Shown piece after piece: positions 17,001-25,227 of a stretch of 64,000 bases of DNA. The stretch's first letter is position 1. The number at the start of each line of letters is the position of its first letter. The stretch is from an uncultured Negativicutes bacterium (lineage in GTDB: Bacteria; Bacillota; Negativicutes; Veillonellales; Megasphaeraceae), in contig CAADUJ010000020.1 in the NCBI GenBank assembly GCA_900752195.1, positions 62,001 through 126,000 on the forward strand, written 5' to 3'. Position numbers and translations under genes: made by a program. The notes beneath the pieces are model-generated. The model was not told the DNA's origin, did no database searches, and worked only from the letters and a program-made list of their open reading frames with translations.

Positions 17001-18331
17001 CATATAAACTGAGCGCAGTCGGTTCTATTCCTGTAGCAGCTGTGACAGGGGAACGGACGTCTGAATCTATGAATGTAGCCATCACGTTTGATCATGCCGG
17101 ATTGGATATCCTTACGTTCCTGACGCCGTGGATTACATCGGCAACGGGGCCACTTGAAGGGTCCTTGCAGCTGAAAGGAACGGCAGCACAACCCTTATTA
17201 TATGGCTCTCTTGGCGTTACTGACGGCACGGTATCCATTAAGTCTGTTCGCTATCCTCTGAGCCGCATTCGCGGAAGCGTCGAGTTTAATGGACAATCGG
17301 CTACTTTTTCCGCATCAGGCCAGATGGATAAAGAAAAAGCATCCCATGCAGGTACGGTCGTCCTTTCGGCAAATGCGCAATGGGAAGGTTGGACGCCGAC
17401 CTACTATGAAGGAACCATACAAGCAGACCGGCTCAATATAGAATCGCCCTTTTTTACAGGTCCTTTGACAGGAGTCCTGTCGATCCAGCAAGGCGAAGAA
17501 CGACCTGTCCTTTCAGGCGATGTGACTATTTCCAACACGACCCTCGACGTGCCTTTCGCCTTTCGTTCATCTGATGAACCGATGGATCTGGGGCTTGATT
17601 TTACGTTGACCTTAGGGGATAAGGTGCGCTTTTATAATGCAGCCTTATATGATCTGACGGCAACGGGATCAGCCCATTTTGGCGGCACCGTCGCTCATCC
17701 ACATGTCACTGGCAGCTATAAGGCGGAACGGGGTATAATCCACTATCTCGATACGAATTTCCGTATCCAACAGGCAGAAGCTTCCTTTGGCTTTCCTGAT
17801 ACGTTCCTGCCGAAAGTCAACGTGGAAGCCGTGACCCGTGTAGGCCAGTACAATGTACTCCTTAACCTTCGTGGCCCTGCTGACAACATGGATATGATGC
17901 TCCGATCCAATCCGCCGCTGACAAAAAATCAAATCGTATCCCTCATTACCTTGCACAATGGTGGTATGAAGAATGATAGTTCTATTGATTCAAAAGAAGT
18001 AAATGGTCTCGTCGGTACGGGTATCCGCATGACCTTGAACAGCCTTGGCATTACGCAGGGATTGGAAAAGGTCCTCAAACTCGATAAACTTACCGTGACA
18101 ACAGGCTCTCTTGATTATCAGGATGAAAAGGCCGATGTAGGGGATGATTACTATAATATTGAAATGGGTAAGTACATCATGAACAATTTCATGGTCACAG
18201 CTGCATTTGGCCTTAATCATGATGATAACCGCTTTGGCTTTGAATACACGCCGAATCGTTTCGGTATTGCCGCATGGAAATCGAATGACGATAGTTTCAT
18301 TGGCGGCGTGTACCGGTTCAACTTCCATTAA
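14036..18331 (+). CDS. tamB: TamB/AsmA-like translocation and lipid-transport protein
   Basis: A very large envelope protein (1431 residues) with one N-terminal membrane anchor (about residues 5-22). A long series of short beta-strand repeats follows, rich in Gly, Asp and Thr, the beta-taco fold of TamB/AsmA proteins. The C-terminal 350 residues match the TamB (DUF490) domain, including NPPLTKNQIVSLITL near residue 1300 and a terminal FGFEYTPNRFGI region. TamB spans the periplasm and contributes to barrel assembly or phospholipid movement. The gene lies directly upstream of the sigma factor and bamA and shares the cluster found in other Negativicutes. GGAGG precedes the ATG. Confidence 0.92.
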   Translation: MKRKWLALSAVIVFVFAACFSFWMEKPALMQKLSGTVIEEANNKLNGTLTMGQLNISWTGNIVIQDPVIRDAQGRLVVSSSSMVIAINPFKVISSALDGHVAGAIEEVNMESPELHMWQNGQDNTWNIETLIKTSSSSQEAGFRANINLYDGTVRARLANGTVLVGNDVNGLVSFTEYPSIKGTLSATIDDHDVTAKGTYRSSRDYAVTVQGDRIEASYVAPFIPDGTNLTIDDGHIDHIRVDIGQSHRGQTLRGKADIEGGAGTAYGMKFDNLAGHVFFDQHSVTYDTLSVDINGQTIHSSGEVTLDSDTPVFTLTVEGPYIDVGAFSDSLGVPVTGTAAIKGKLWGTADDMNGTVTMEAPWLSYEGLAIHDGALEAALSHGVVEVERLDVGVAGGSLRATGSYDIHTGKMKGSFTADAIHAEEIPQVPVSIVGTVSGTGDVRGDVHDINSLQGRGTFHVDGLSYNGLTCDSADVQASYSDGIAYIHSLTASIGDGSFYAAGSYDTQKSAMDIAFSATNLPLSLASSYIGVPVEGVVSAAGYVTGTGPDMDVQFHGSNGSIKGMAFDTIDGALRKEGPVVTISNTVWRYVDGTHEGSGTINMDTGALNLTVATKHMRLERLLDGVGKTDFPLTGWADNTLYITGTMENPKAKGSFYLHDGSGYGYLYKTIQSDYEFHGGTVYFYNGSMSSYDADIMFSGSVGDTLNVDIDGSHMDIARISPKKGPQRSGIMNVHAHVGGTLQNPTASGTLRAPSLLLNGMTFTDVSGDVGYYGGILRLSDFHFSVNGGTFSMNGGYNPSNRWIMARASMKSGDVGSFLKLAGLTTAKMEGRIDGDLSIDGTVENPRGRLTGQLTQATIGDKPVEPTDIDIQYEDNTIDIHKLALHVDDGVIAAQGTYGFQGDVKMQVAARNFSAKVLQDLIGRQDLDIDTRIDAVANLSGQGKRPNADVSLQLHGGTIKGISFTDMYALLNVYDGMITIDQAYVERSPYKLSAVGSIPVAAVTGERTSESMNVAITFDHAGLDILTFLTPWITSATGPLEGSLQLKGTAAQPLLYGSLGVTDGTVSIKSVRYPLSRIRGSVEFNGQSATFSASGQMDKEKASHAGTVVLSANAQWEGWTPTYYEGTIQADRLNIESPFFTGPLTGVLSIQQGEERPVLSGDVTISNTTLDVPFAFRSSDEPMDLGLDFTLTLGDKVRFYNAALYDLTATGSAHFGGTVAHPHVTGSYKAERGIIHYLDTNFRIQQAEASFGFPDTFLPKVNVEAVTRVGQYNVLLNLRGPADNMDMMLRSNPPLTKNQIVSLITLHNGGMKNDSSIDSKEVNGLVGTGIRMTLNSLGITQGLEKVLKLDKLTVTTGSLDYQDEKADVGDDYYNIEMGKYIMNNFMVTAAFGLNHDDNRFGFEYTPNRFGIAAWKSNDDSFIGGVYRFNFH

Positions 18332-18337
18332 GGGGCG

Positions 18338-18985
18338 ATGATAGTGTTAGAACAATATTTAGAAGAACTGAAAAAAATAGAGCTCCTTACGCCGGAAGAA
18401 GAGCGAGCGTTATGGATTGCGTATAAGGATAAAGGCGATGGCGACAGCCGTCGCCGCCTTATTGAGCAATATCAGCCTCTCGTGTTTAAAGAAGTCATGC
18501 GTTGGCACATTCAGGGCGATGTCATACAAGATGCCCTTCAAGAAGGCACTCTCGGACTGATTGAGGCAGTAGAACGCTATGATTACAAGCGTAATGTGGC
18601 TTTTTCTATCTTTGCAGTCCATCGCATCCGTGGTGAAGTGCTCGATTTTCTAAAGCGTGAGCAAAAGGGGGCGGCCGTTTCTATGGACGAACCTGATGAA
18701 ATGGGATTGACCATTGGCGATCAACTTGCCGATGGCAGCGATGACCTGGCGGACCAGGCGGGAAGAAAAATCCTTATTGAGCACGTCACATCATTGTTGG
18801 GCAGACTTCCCCAAAAGGAACAACTTGTCGTGGAAGGGGTATACCTGAAGGATACACAGCAAAAGACACTTGCCAGAGACATGGATGTGAGCCTTCCGTA
18901 CGTTTATCGGTTACAAAAGCGTGGTATTCGGCGCGTGCGAGGAATGCTGAGTCGCTTTATTCATGACAGTAAAGACAATTCCTGA
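18338..18985 (+). CDS. Sigma-70 family RNA polymerase sigma factor
   Basis: A 215-residue alternative sigma factor. Region 2 covers about residues 25-105 (DALQEGTLGLIEAVERYDYKR, then FSIFAVHRIRGEVLDFLKRE). Region 4 is the helix-turn-helix near 150-200 (LPQKEQLVVEGVYL, LARDMDVSLPYVYRLQKRGI). There is little or no region 3. It starts 6 bases after tamB, at ATG 18338 or GTG 18344; the GTG has the better spacing from AAGGGG. Its place inside the outer-membrane cluster suggests control of envelope genes, which is inference. No anti-sigma factor is evident, although the next gene encodes a one-pass membrane protein. Confidence 0.88.
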   Translation: MIVLEQYLEELKKIELLTPEEERALWIAYKDKGDGDSRRRLIEQYQPLVFKEVMRWHIQGDVIQDALQEGTLGLIEAVERYDYKRNVAFSIFAVHRIRGEVLDFLKREQKGAAVSMDEPDEMGLTIGDQLADGSDDLADQAGRKILIEHVTSLLGRLPQKEQLVVEGVYLKDTQQKTLARDMDVSLPYVYRLQKRGIRRVRGMLSRFIHDSKDNS

Positions 18986-19138
18986 AAGATAATGAAAAGA
19001 AAAAGAGCTAAAAACAAGCGAAATTTGGAGAAATATTATATAATGATAAGGTAATGCCTTGAATTTACTTTGTATGACGTGGTTATGTTTTGCTATTCTT
19101 TCAGGATTGTATACACATCCTTGGAAGGAGGGAAGTGG

Positions 19139-19714
19139 ATGGCAACGTCGGGGAAAGACAAAGCTGAAAAGGTTCGCACTGCGAAAAAATGGTTGTCAAA
19201 GGCGGAAGCGTCATTTGATGACAATGCCGATGTGAGGGGCGAATTGAATTTGATGCTTGCCGAAGCGGAAATGAAAAATCTCCGCAAAAATCACGACACA
19301 GGGAAAAACGTGCGCACTCTTTTGGCTCTCGGTGTTGCCATTGTCCTTGCAGGTGCGGTGTGGCAACTTCACGGATGGCTTTGGGAAGGCAATCAACCTG
19401 AGACTGCTACAGTAGAGCAACGCGCAGTGACACCTGTTACGACATCTGCTGCATCGCCGAATTCTACACATGACCAAGAAACTACGGCAGTTGTGCTGTC
19501 AGAAACGGCGGGAGAAGATAGCGTATCTCCACCACCTGCTATAGAAAAAACAACGTTACAAAAGGCTGATACAGAGGCGGCGCCTGTCCCACAAGAACAG
19601 GCCGTTACTGTAACACATACAGCACCTGTCAGGGAAAAGGTATTGACAAACCGGCAGGTCCAGGACGCCGTACAGGATGCACGCCATACGCTGCGTGGTA
19701 CGGGAACGAAATGA
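19139..19714 (+). CDS. One-pass membrane protein of unknown function
   Basis: A 191-residue product I do not recognise. A charged helical N-terminus of about 60 residues would face the cytoplasm (KVRTAKKWLSKAEASF). One transmembrane helix follows (LLALGVAIVLAGAVWQLHGW). A Thr/Ala/Pro-rich stretch comes next, and the end, KVLTNRQVQDAVQDARHTLR, is helical. The topology would suit an anti-sigma factor or an envelope tether, but no known domain is visible. ATG 19139 has AAGGAGG just upstream; the frame is open further up but without a site. It lies between the sigma factor and bamA. Confidence 0.7.
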   Translation: MATSGKDKAEKVRTAKKWLSKAEASFDDNADVRGELNLMLAEAEMKNLRKNHDTGKNVRTLLALGVAIVLAGAVWQLHGWLWEGNQPETATVEQRAVTPVTTSAASPNSTHDQETTAVVLSETAGEDSVSPPPAIEKTTLQKADTEAAPVPQEQAVTVTHTAPVREKVLTNRQVQDAVQDARHTLRGTGTK

Positions 19715-19729
19715 CATTGGAGGGTTTTT

Positions 19730-22018
19730 ATGAATACACGGAACAAAAAGCTTCTTCTCACGATGATTACGAGCACTATGCTTTCTTGCCCAGTGTGGGC
19801 GGCTGATACGACAGGCTATGACGCCGCAACGGGTCAGCAAGTGGAAAATACTGTTTCTTCGACAAAGATGTCGGCTCAGGAAGAAGCAAAGCCAGCCGCC
19901 GTCAATGCGGTAATTACCAGCCCGAATTCGCAGGAAACGGCAGAAGCCATTAAAAATGCAAAATCCGGCCTGACAGGGTATGAAACAGATGAACAACTGG
20001 CAGCGATCGCAAGTGGTCAGACTCCAGAATCAGTTCGTTCCTCAGCAGAACAAGAACAGGTCCAAAAGATTACGCAAGCCGAAGAAGAACGAAAAAATCA
20101 GGTAGCTAAATCGGTTATTAGCGGGAATACAGGATATGAACAAGGTACCGTCGGTACGGAAGAATCGGCACAGGAACAGGGACTTCCCGGTACATCCGTT
20201 TCGTATGTAGGAAACCTTGGCGACGTTCAGATCGATAATACGGTGCCCCAATATCCTATGGCTGTCGTACCGACTGGCCAGGAAGGACTCCTGTCCTATG
20301 CCAATAGCATTACCGATGAATCGTTGGCACCGTATACCAACAAAGTAGCGACGTCTGTCACGATTAGCCCAGTCCCGGATAAGGCAATTGAAAGTGCTCT
20401 CTTGCCGCGTTTGGCCATGCGTGTCGGCGATGCCATTAGCCCGGAATATATCCGGCACGACGTCAATATTATCGGTTCGACAGGCCTCTTTTCGACGGTT
20501 ACTCCGACGATGACGAATGTCCCTGAAGGCGTTGCCCTCAATTATACTGTTCAGATGAATCCTATCGTCAACGATGTGGATATCGTCGGCAATGAATCGT
20601 ATAAGACAGATGAACTGAAGGCCATGGTTCCCTTTGTAGCCGGTTCGCCTATTAATAGCACCTTAATCAGTAAGGCTGTTTCCGATATTAATGCAAAATA
20701 TGCTAAAGATGGCTATCTCTACAGCCACGTATCGAATGCAACCCTCGATGACAAGGGAATCCTCCATATTGGCATTACAGAATGCCACTTAGAAGATGTC
20801 ACTGTCCGGGGTAATACGAAGACAAAGACCCGTGTCGTCACGCGGGAAGTCCGCATGAAGAAAGGCGATGTCTTTAATCGTGCAGCTGCCAGCCGAAGCA
20901 TCGAACGTATTTATAATACGGGCTATTTTGAAGATATCAATGTCCGCATGTTGCCAGGTAAGAAAAACCCAAATGATGTCATTATGGAAATCGATGTTGT
21001 CGAAGCTAAGACGGGTCAGGTATCCATCGGCGGTGGGTATTCCGAATCGAATGGCTTTGTGGCTCTCTTAGGATTATCAGAATCTAATTTCCGCGGTACC
21101 GGTGACAAAGTTGCCATTAACTGGGAATTTGGCGGTGAAACTGATTCCAATAAAAACTATACATTCTCCTATACGCATCCTTGGCTTAATGACCATGGTG
21201 ATTCCATTGGTTTCAGCATTTTTGACCGCGAATACGATTATGAAGACTATGATGAAGACGGCGATTCCGTAGCCGACTATGACCGGGAAACGAAAGGCTT
21301 TAACGTGACGTACGGCCGCGTCCGCAGCGAATACGTCAGCGATTATGTCACATTAGAAACGAAGAAGACAGAATATAAAGATTATAACAGTGGATATAAT
21401 TATCGTGACTGGCAGGATGATACATCGTTGCCATCTGTATATCGCAATTATCTCGATAATAACTTCGGTCGTACAAACAGCATGACCTGGTCCCACGTAT
21501 TCGATAACCGTGATAACGTTTATGATCCGACGCGAGGCAAACGCTTGTCCTTCACCGGCACTTGGGCAGGCCACGGCTTAGGCGGCGACTTCGATTATTA
21601 CAAATTCACAGTTGAAAACCGCCTCTACTATAAAGTCGGCAGCAAGCACGTCATCGCTGTACGGCTTCTCGGCGGTATCGCAACGGGCGATATGCCCTAT
21701 TCGGACCTCTTTACTTTAGGTGGTGCCGATACGCTCCGTGGTTTTGAAGATGATGAATTCCGCGGTGATAAGATGTATGCAGCCACTGTTGAATACCGGT
21801 ATCCTATTGCCAAGAAAATTCAAGGCGTAATATTCACTGATGCAGGTGCAGCCTGGGGCGGTACGGAAAACGTTCCCTGGTATCATGATAACGAAGACCT
21901 CCATGCGTCTGTAGGTCTTGGGTTCCGCATCACTACACCGATTGGACCGATTCGCCTTGACTATGGTGTTGGCGACGAAGGCGGTAAATTCCACTTCAGC
22001 TTTGGCGGTAAATTCTAA
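19730..22018 (+). CDS. bamA: Outer-membrane protein assembly factor BamA
   Basis: Omp85-family insertase that folds barrels into the outer membrane. The 762-residue precursor has a signal peptide ending near WAAD and a low-complexity linker of about 150 residues not usual in E. coli BamA. POTRA domains follow (for example VDIVGNESYKTDELKAM and VTVRGNTKTKTRVVTREV). The barrel has the conserved loop-6 motif LRGFEDDEF near residue 670 and the C-terminal FSFGGKF. Extracellular loops are Asp/Tyr-rich. It starts 15 bases after the membrane-protein gene. No bamB-E homologues are seen. Confidence 0.95.
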   Translation: MNTRNKKLLLTMITSTMLSCPVWAADTTGYDAATGQQVENTVSSTKMSAQEEAKPAAVNAVITSPNSQETAEAIKNAKSGLTGYETDEQLAAIASGQTPESVRSSAEQEQVQKITQAEEERKNQVAKSVISGNTGYEQGTVGTEESAQEQGLPGTSVSYVGNLGDVQIDNTVPQYPMAVVPTGQEGLLSYANSITDESLAPYTNKVATSVTISPVPDKAIESALLPRLAMRVGDAISPEYIRHDVNIIGSTGLFSTVTPTMTNVPEGVALNYTVQMNPIVNDVDIVGNESYKTDELKAMVPFVAGSPINSTLISKAVSDINAKYAKDGYLYSHVSNATLDDKGILHIGITECHLEDVTVRGNTKTKTRVVTREVRMKKGDVFNRAAASRSIERIYNTGYFEDINVRMLPGKKNPNDVIMEIDVVEAKTGQVSIGGGYSESNGFVALLGLSESNFRGTGDKVAINWEFGGETDSNKNYTFSYTHPWLNDHGDSIGFSIFDREYDYEDYDEDGDSVADYDRETKGFNVTYGRVRSEYVSDYVTLETKKTEYKDYNSGYNYRDWQDDTSLPSVYRNYLDNNFGRTNSMTWSHVFDNRDNVYDPTRGKRLSFTGTWAGHGLGGDFDYYKFTVENRLYYKVGSKHVIAVRLLGGIATGDMPYSDLFTLGGADTLRGFEDDEFRGDKMYAATVEYRYPIAKKIQGVIFTDAGAAWGGTENVPWYHDNEDLHASVGLGFRITTPIGPIRLDYGVGDEGGKFHFSFGGKF

Positions 22019-22044
22019 TACGTCAACGATAGGTGGGGTAATCT

Positions 22045-23325
22045 GTGATTCGCGCTTGTTTATTGACGATTTTCTTCGTCTGTGCTAGTCTAAATAGTGC
22101 CATGGCGGCACCGATTACTCATGTAGCGGTACGCGTCTCTTCTACGGAAGGGACCATACCGCTTCTTGTTGAAAAGAGGATAGCTGCCAGCATCCAGACT
22201 GTAGGCAACCACGTCCTGCTCAATACAGACGATAGTAGCGTACAGTCTCGTCAAGATGAATATATACGGACCATCCGCGACATCGTCGACCGCGTTCTTA
22301 TCGGCTATACGGTAGAATCGATTTCCCTTGTGTCAGGGCCGGACGCAGAGATTTCCGTCAGTATCAGACCGTGGGGACAAACGATTCAACACGTAGAGGC
22401 GTCGTATGATTTTGGCTCCCTGCCTTCCCTTGGGACGGAGATGGCCATGGAGGATATTGTCGGTTCTAAGGCGTTTATTGAAAACATCCTTACAGGTTTA
22501 CCAGTTGATGCCCTCGACTGGGCGAACGGTATGGTGCGAACTGTGATAGAAGACGAGCTGGAAACGGCCCTTCCTGAATTCTATCCTCATATCGTCATTA
22601 CGCCGGGAGCGGTGACACAGGTTAACGTGTACTTTTTGCCGAAGCTTCCTGTCGTACGCAATGTCAATGTTGATGTAGAGGCAGAAAACCTTCCGAAGGT
22701 CATTTTTTTGAGTACCCGGAAACATATAGAAAGCCGCTATGCTGGCCTTGATGGACTTCCCGTTGCATTTACACAACGCCATAGGCGTCATATCGAAGCG
22801 GATTTACAGTGCTTTTTGGCACAACAATGGGTCATTAAGAACTACAAGCTTCGCGTCGAACCTACGCTTGTATTGGATGAGAACACGAAAATCCACTTGA
22901 AGTTGCAGACTGATTTCTACGACATTCACGGCATGGCATATATCGATATGAGTCGTCACGACAAAAAACACCATGGCGATACGACGGTATTGCAAGCCCG
23001 GCTAGGTAGAAAACTGGGAGAATGCCATGAATTCTATACAGATATAGAGTTTATGCCTGGATCTGTCGATTGGAATTTTAAACCTGGCTATTTGTATCAT
23101 CTTGGCAATTTGACAACAGTAGGTTATGATTTTGAATCGGAAGATGACAGCCATCATCTCTGGTTCACCCGCCCCTTAGGTGGCCGGTGGCATATCCGCT
23201 ATGACAGAGATATGACGAATCATGACAGCGAGGTAGGCCTGACGTATCGTTTCCATGAATATGTAGGGGTGGAATATATTCTTTCAGACCACGATTCATG
23301 GATCCGTGTCATTGGATACCTGTAA
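22045..23325 (+). CDS. Secreted protein, POTRA-like N-terminus and barrel-like C-terminus
   Basis: A 426-residue product not matched to a named family. The signal peptide ends near AMA (residue 21). The first 250 residues alternate strands and helices in a way reminiscent of POTRA-like folds (ITHVAVRVSS, IRTIRDIVDRVLIGY, NVYFLPKLPVVRNVNVDV). The last 150 residues show regular alternation of polar and aromatic positions with charged turns, as in small outer-membrane barrels (GYLYHLGNLTTVGYDFE, WHIRYDRDMTNHDSEVGLTYRF), and end in GYL. It starts at GTG 22045, 7 bases after AGGTGGGG, and lies between bamA and the first ompH. A barrel-assembly or lipid role is inference from position. Confidence 0.65.
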   Translation: MIRACLLTIFFVCASLNSAMAAPITHVAVRVSSTEGTIPLLVEKRIAASIQTVGNHVLLNTDDSSVQSRQDEYIRTIRDIVDRVLIGYTVESISLVSGPDAEISVSIRPWGQTIQHVEASYDFGSLPSLGTEMAMEDIVGSKAFIENILTGLPVDALDWANGMVRTVIEDELETALPEFYPHIVITPGAVTQVNVYFLPKLPVVRNVNVDVEAENLPKVIFLSTRKHIESRYAGLDGLPVAFTQRHRRHIEADLQCFLAQQWVIKNYKLRVEPTLVLDENTKIHLKLQTDFYDIHGMAYIDMSRHDKKHHGDTTVLQARLGRKLGECHEFYTDIEFMPGSVDWNFKPGYLYHLGNLTTVGYDFESEDDSHHLWFTRPLGGRWHIRYDRDMTNHDSEVGLTYRFHEYVGVEYILSDHDSWIRVIGYL

Positions 23326-23346
23326 AAGAAAAGGAGTAATGTTATT

Positions 23347-23832
23347 ATGATGTCTGAAATGGGTAAGAAAAAGAATGTTAAAATTTTTTCCGCCGTCATT
23401 GCGGCAATTTTCGTATTGAGTGTTGCCGGCATTGCCGTCATGCAGATGGGCAATCCTGTCAGTGCGGCTCCTTCCAGCAATATCGGCGTCGTAGATATGT
23501 CAAAGGCCATTCCGCCTGATAATAAAGATATTACCAATGCCCAGCAGGAAATGCAGCAAGCTGCTCAGGATATGCAGAAAAAATTTGAAGAACAGTCTCA
23601 GGGTATGACAGATGAACAGAAAAACCAGCTTTTCCAGCAGATGCAGGAAGAACTCAATAAAAAACAGGAAGCTCTCTTTAAGAGCGTAAAAGATAAGGTC
23701 GACGATGCTGTTGGCAGCGTAGCTTCGACAAAGGGGCTTTCCATTGTCATTGATAAACGTGCCGTATTATACGGTGGTCAGGATATTACGGATCAGGTTT
23801 CCAAAAAGCTTAGCGAATCTAAATCCGAGTAA
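23347..23832 (+). CDS. OmpH/Skp-family periplasmic chaperone
   Basis: A 161-residue protein with an N-terminal membrane or signal segment (about residues 11-32). The Skp/OmpH pattern follows: a short strand NIGVVDMSKA, a long Gln/Lys/Glu-rich coiled coil (about 60-115), and the closing strand and helix IVIDKRAVLYGGQDITDQV. Skp trimers hold unfolded outer-membrane proteins in the periplasm. This is the first of three ompH-like genes in a row downstream of bamA. Confidence 0.85.
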   Translation: MMSEMGKKKNVKIFSAVIAAIFVLSVAGIAVMQMGNPVSAAPSSNIGVVDMSKAIPPDNKDITNAQQEMQQAAQDMQKKFEEQSQGMTDEQKNQLFQQMQEELNKKQEALFKSVKDKVDDAVGSVASTKGLSIVIDKRAVLYGGQDITDQVSKKLSESKSE

Positions 23833-23841
23833 GGATAGCCT

Positions 23842-24777
23842 ATGAAACGGAATTATGCCGTAGCCGCAGGTCTTCTGGTCGTCGTTGCCTGTGTGGTGAC
23901 AGCTTTTTACTTTCTCCATAACCGGCCCAGTCCTGCCGTGCAGGAAAAGGGAACTGTCGTTGCCTATGCCGACGTGGAGCATATCATGATGAGTCATCCT
24001 GGATACGCTCAGTATCATCACCTCCAGCTGGAATATAACACCCTCGTGGCACAGTATCAGTTTGAGCAATGGAACTATTCTCATCGTGCCCAGGCACAAG
24101 GAAAAGCGGAACAGGATTTTTCTATGACCGATGCGTTGTCGACACAAGCTCTCAATCAGGAACTGCAGGCCCGTATTGCCATTAAGCAGACAGAGCTCAA
24201 CGATACACTTCAGCAACAAGCTAAGACGTTGCTGGCAGAAAAGAAGGAGTCCCAGCCAGTCCTGTCAGAGGGAGATTCTGTAAAAATCGTCAATTTGCGC
24301 ATCAAGTTGGCGTCTATGATGCTGACCCAGGCAGAACGAGCTGCCATCCAACAGGAACTGCAATCTCTCCAGAGCGCAGCTCAATCGTCACCTCAAGCGG
24401 ATGCGGCACTGGCAGAAGCCGTTGCAAAGGAAATGGCTCCATATAAAGAAGAGGCCCAGAAACAATTAGAGGCCTATGCCTTGCAAGTCCGTGATGAACT
24501 GCAGGCGCGTCAGGCAGAAAAGCACGACGCTTTCCGGCAACAAATGGCGGCCTTAGGCAACCGACCAGACCCGGCTATATGGAATAAGGATTGGAAAGAA
24601 AAACTGGATCAGAAAAAACAGGAAATAGATGAGCAAGAAGAACGTATCATGGATGACATCCGCGAAAAAGCAGCTATAGTAGCTCGCGAACGCGGTATTG
24701 ATCTCATCGTATGTGACTACGAAGGCGTAGGCACTGCAGAAGACGTCACCGATGATATTATCGCCAAGCTCATGTAA
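23842..24777 (+). CDS. Long OmpH/Skp-like protein
   Basis: A 311-residue second member of the ompH set. It has an N-terminal hydrophobic anchor (residues 6-26) and an OmpH-type opening strand VVAYADVEHIMMSHPGY. Two coiled-coil regions rich in Gln, Ala and Glu (about 70-190 and 195-275) double the usual tentacle length. The OmpH ending GIDLIVCDYEG...DVTDDIIAKLM follows. It starts 9 bases after the previous gene. The function is probably periplasmic chaperoning; its extra length and lack of a clear signal cleavage site suggest it stays membrane-anchored. Confidence 0.75.
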   Translation: MKRNYAVAAGLLVVVACVVTAFYFLHNRPSPAVQEKGTVVAYADVEHIMMSHPGYAQYHHLQLEYNTLVAQYQFEQWNYSHRAQAQGKAEQDFSMTDALSTQALNQELQARIAIKQTELNDTLQQQAKTLLAEKKESQPVLSEGDSVKIVNLRIKLASMMLTQAERAAIQQELQSLQSAAQSSPQADAALAEAVAKEMAPYKEEAQKQLEAYALQVRDELQARQAEKHDAFRQQMAALGNRPDPAIWNKDWKEKLDQKKQEIDEQEERIMDDIREKAAIVARERGIDLIVCDYEGVGTAEDVTDDIIAKLM

Positions 24778-24793
24778 CAGGAGGCTTTTGGAA

Positions 24794-25213
24794 ATGAACA
24801 GGATGATGAAACGTATTGCTGCTGGATTGTGCATGGTCCTCACCGTAGGCATGCTTGCCGGTTGCGGTGGTGAAGATAAAGTTGGCTACGTTGATATGAG
24901 CCGTATCCAGAAGGAAGCACCGCTGGCACAGCAATATCGTCAGAAGACAGAAGATAAAGCAAAAGAATTAAATACTGAACTCCAGCAGGCACAACAAAGC
25001 ATGTCGGCTGAAGAGTTCCAGAAAAAACAGCAGCAAGTCAATCAGGAACGCCAAATCTATGCAGCCAGTATGCAGCGTCAATTCCAATCGGAATTAGAAA
25101 CTAAAGCTGGCGAAGTGGCCAAGGAAAAAGAAATTGGCATTATCGTATATAAGGACATCATCCCTTCCGGTGGGATTGATGTAACAGACGATATGATTGC
25201 CAAATTGCAATAA
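24794..25213 (+). CDS. OmpH/Skp-like lipoprotein
   Basis: A 139-residue third OmpH-family protein, this time with a lipobox: MLTVGMLAGCGG, cysteine near residue 23. It should therefore be lipid-anchored to a membrane. The mature part has the OmpH pattern KVGYVDMSRIQKEAP, a short Gln-rich coiled coil, and IGIIVYKDIIPSGGIDVTDDMIAKL. ATG 24794 is 9 bases after AGGAGG at 24779-24784. It precedes lpxD, as ompH does in many diderm genomes. Confidence 0.85.
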   Translation: MNRMMKRIAAGLCMVLTVGMLAGCGGEDKVGYVDMSRIQKEAPLAQQYRQKTEDKAKELNTELQQAQQSMSAEEFQKKQQQVNQERQIYAASMQRQFQSELETKAGEVAKEKEIGIIVYKDIIPSGGIDVTDDMIAKLQ

Positions 25214-25227
25214 AGGGGTTGAAGACG

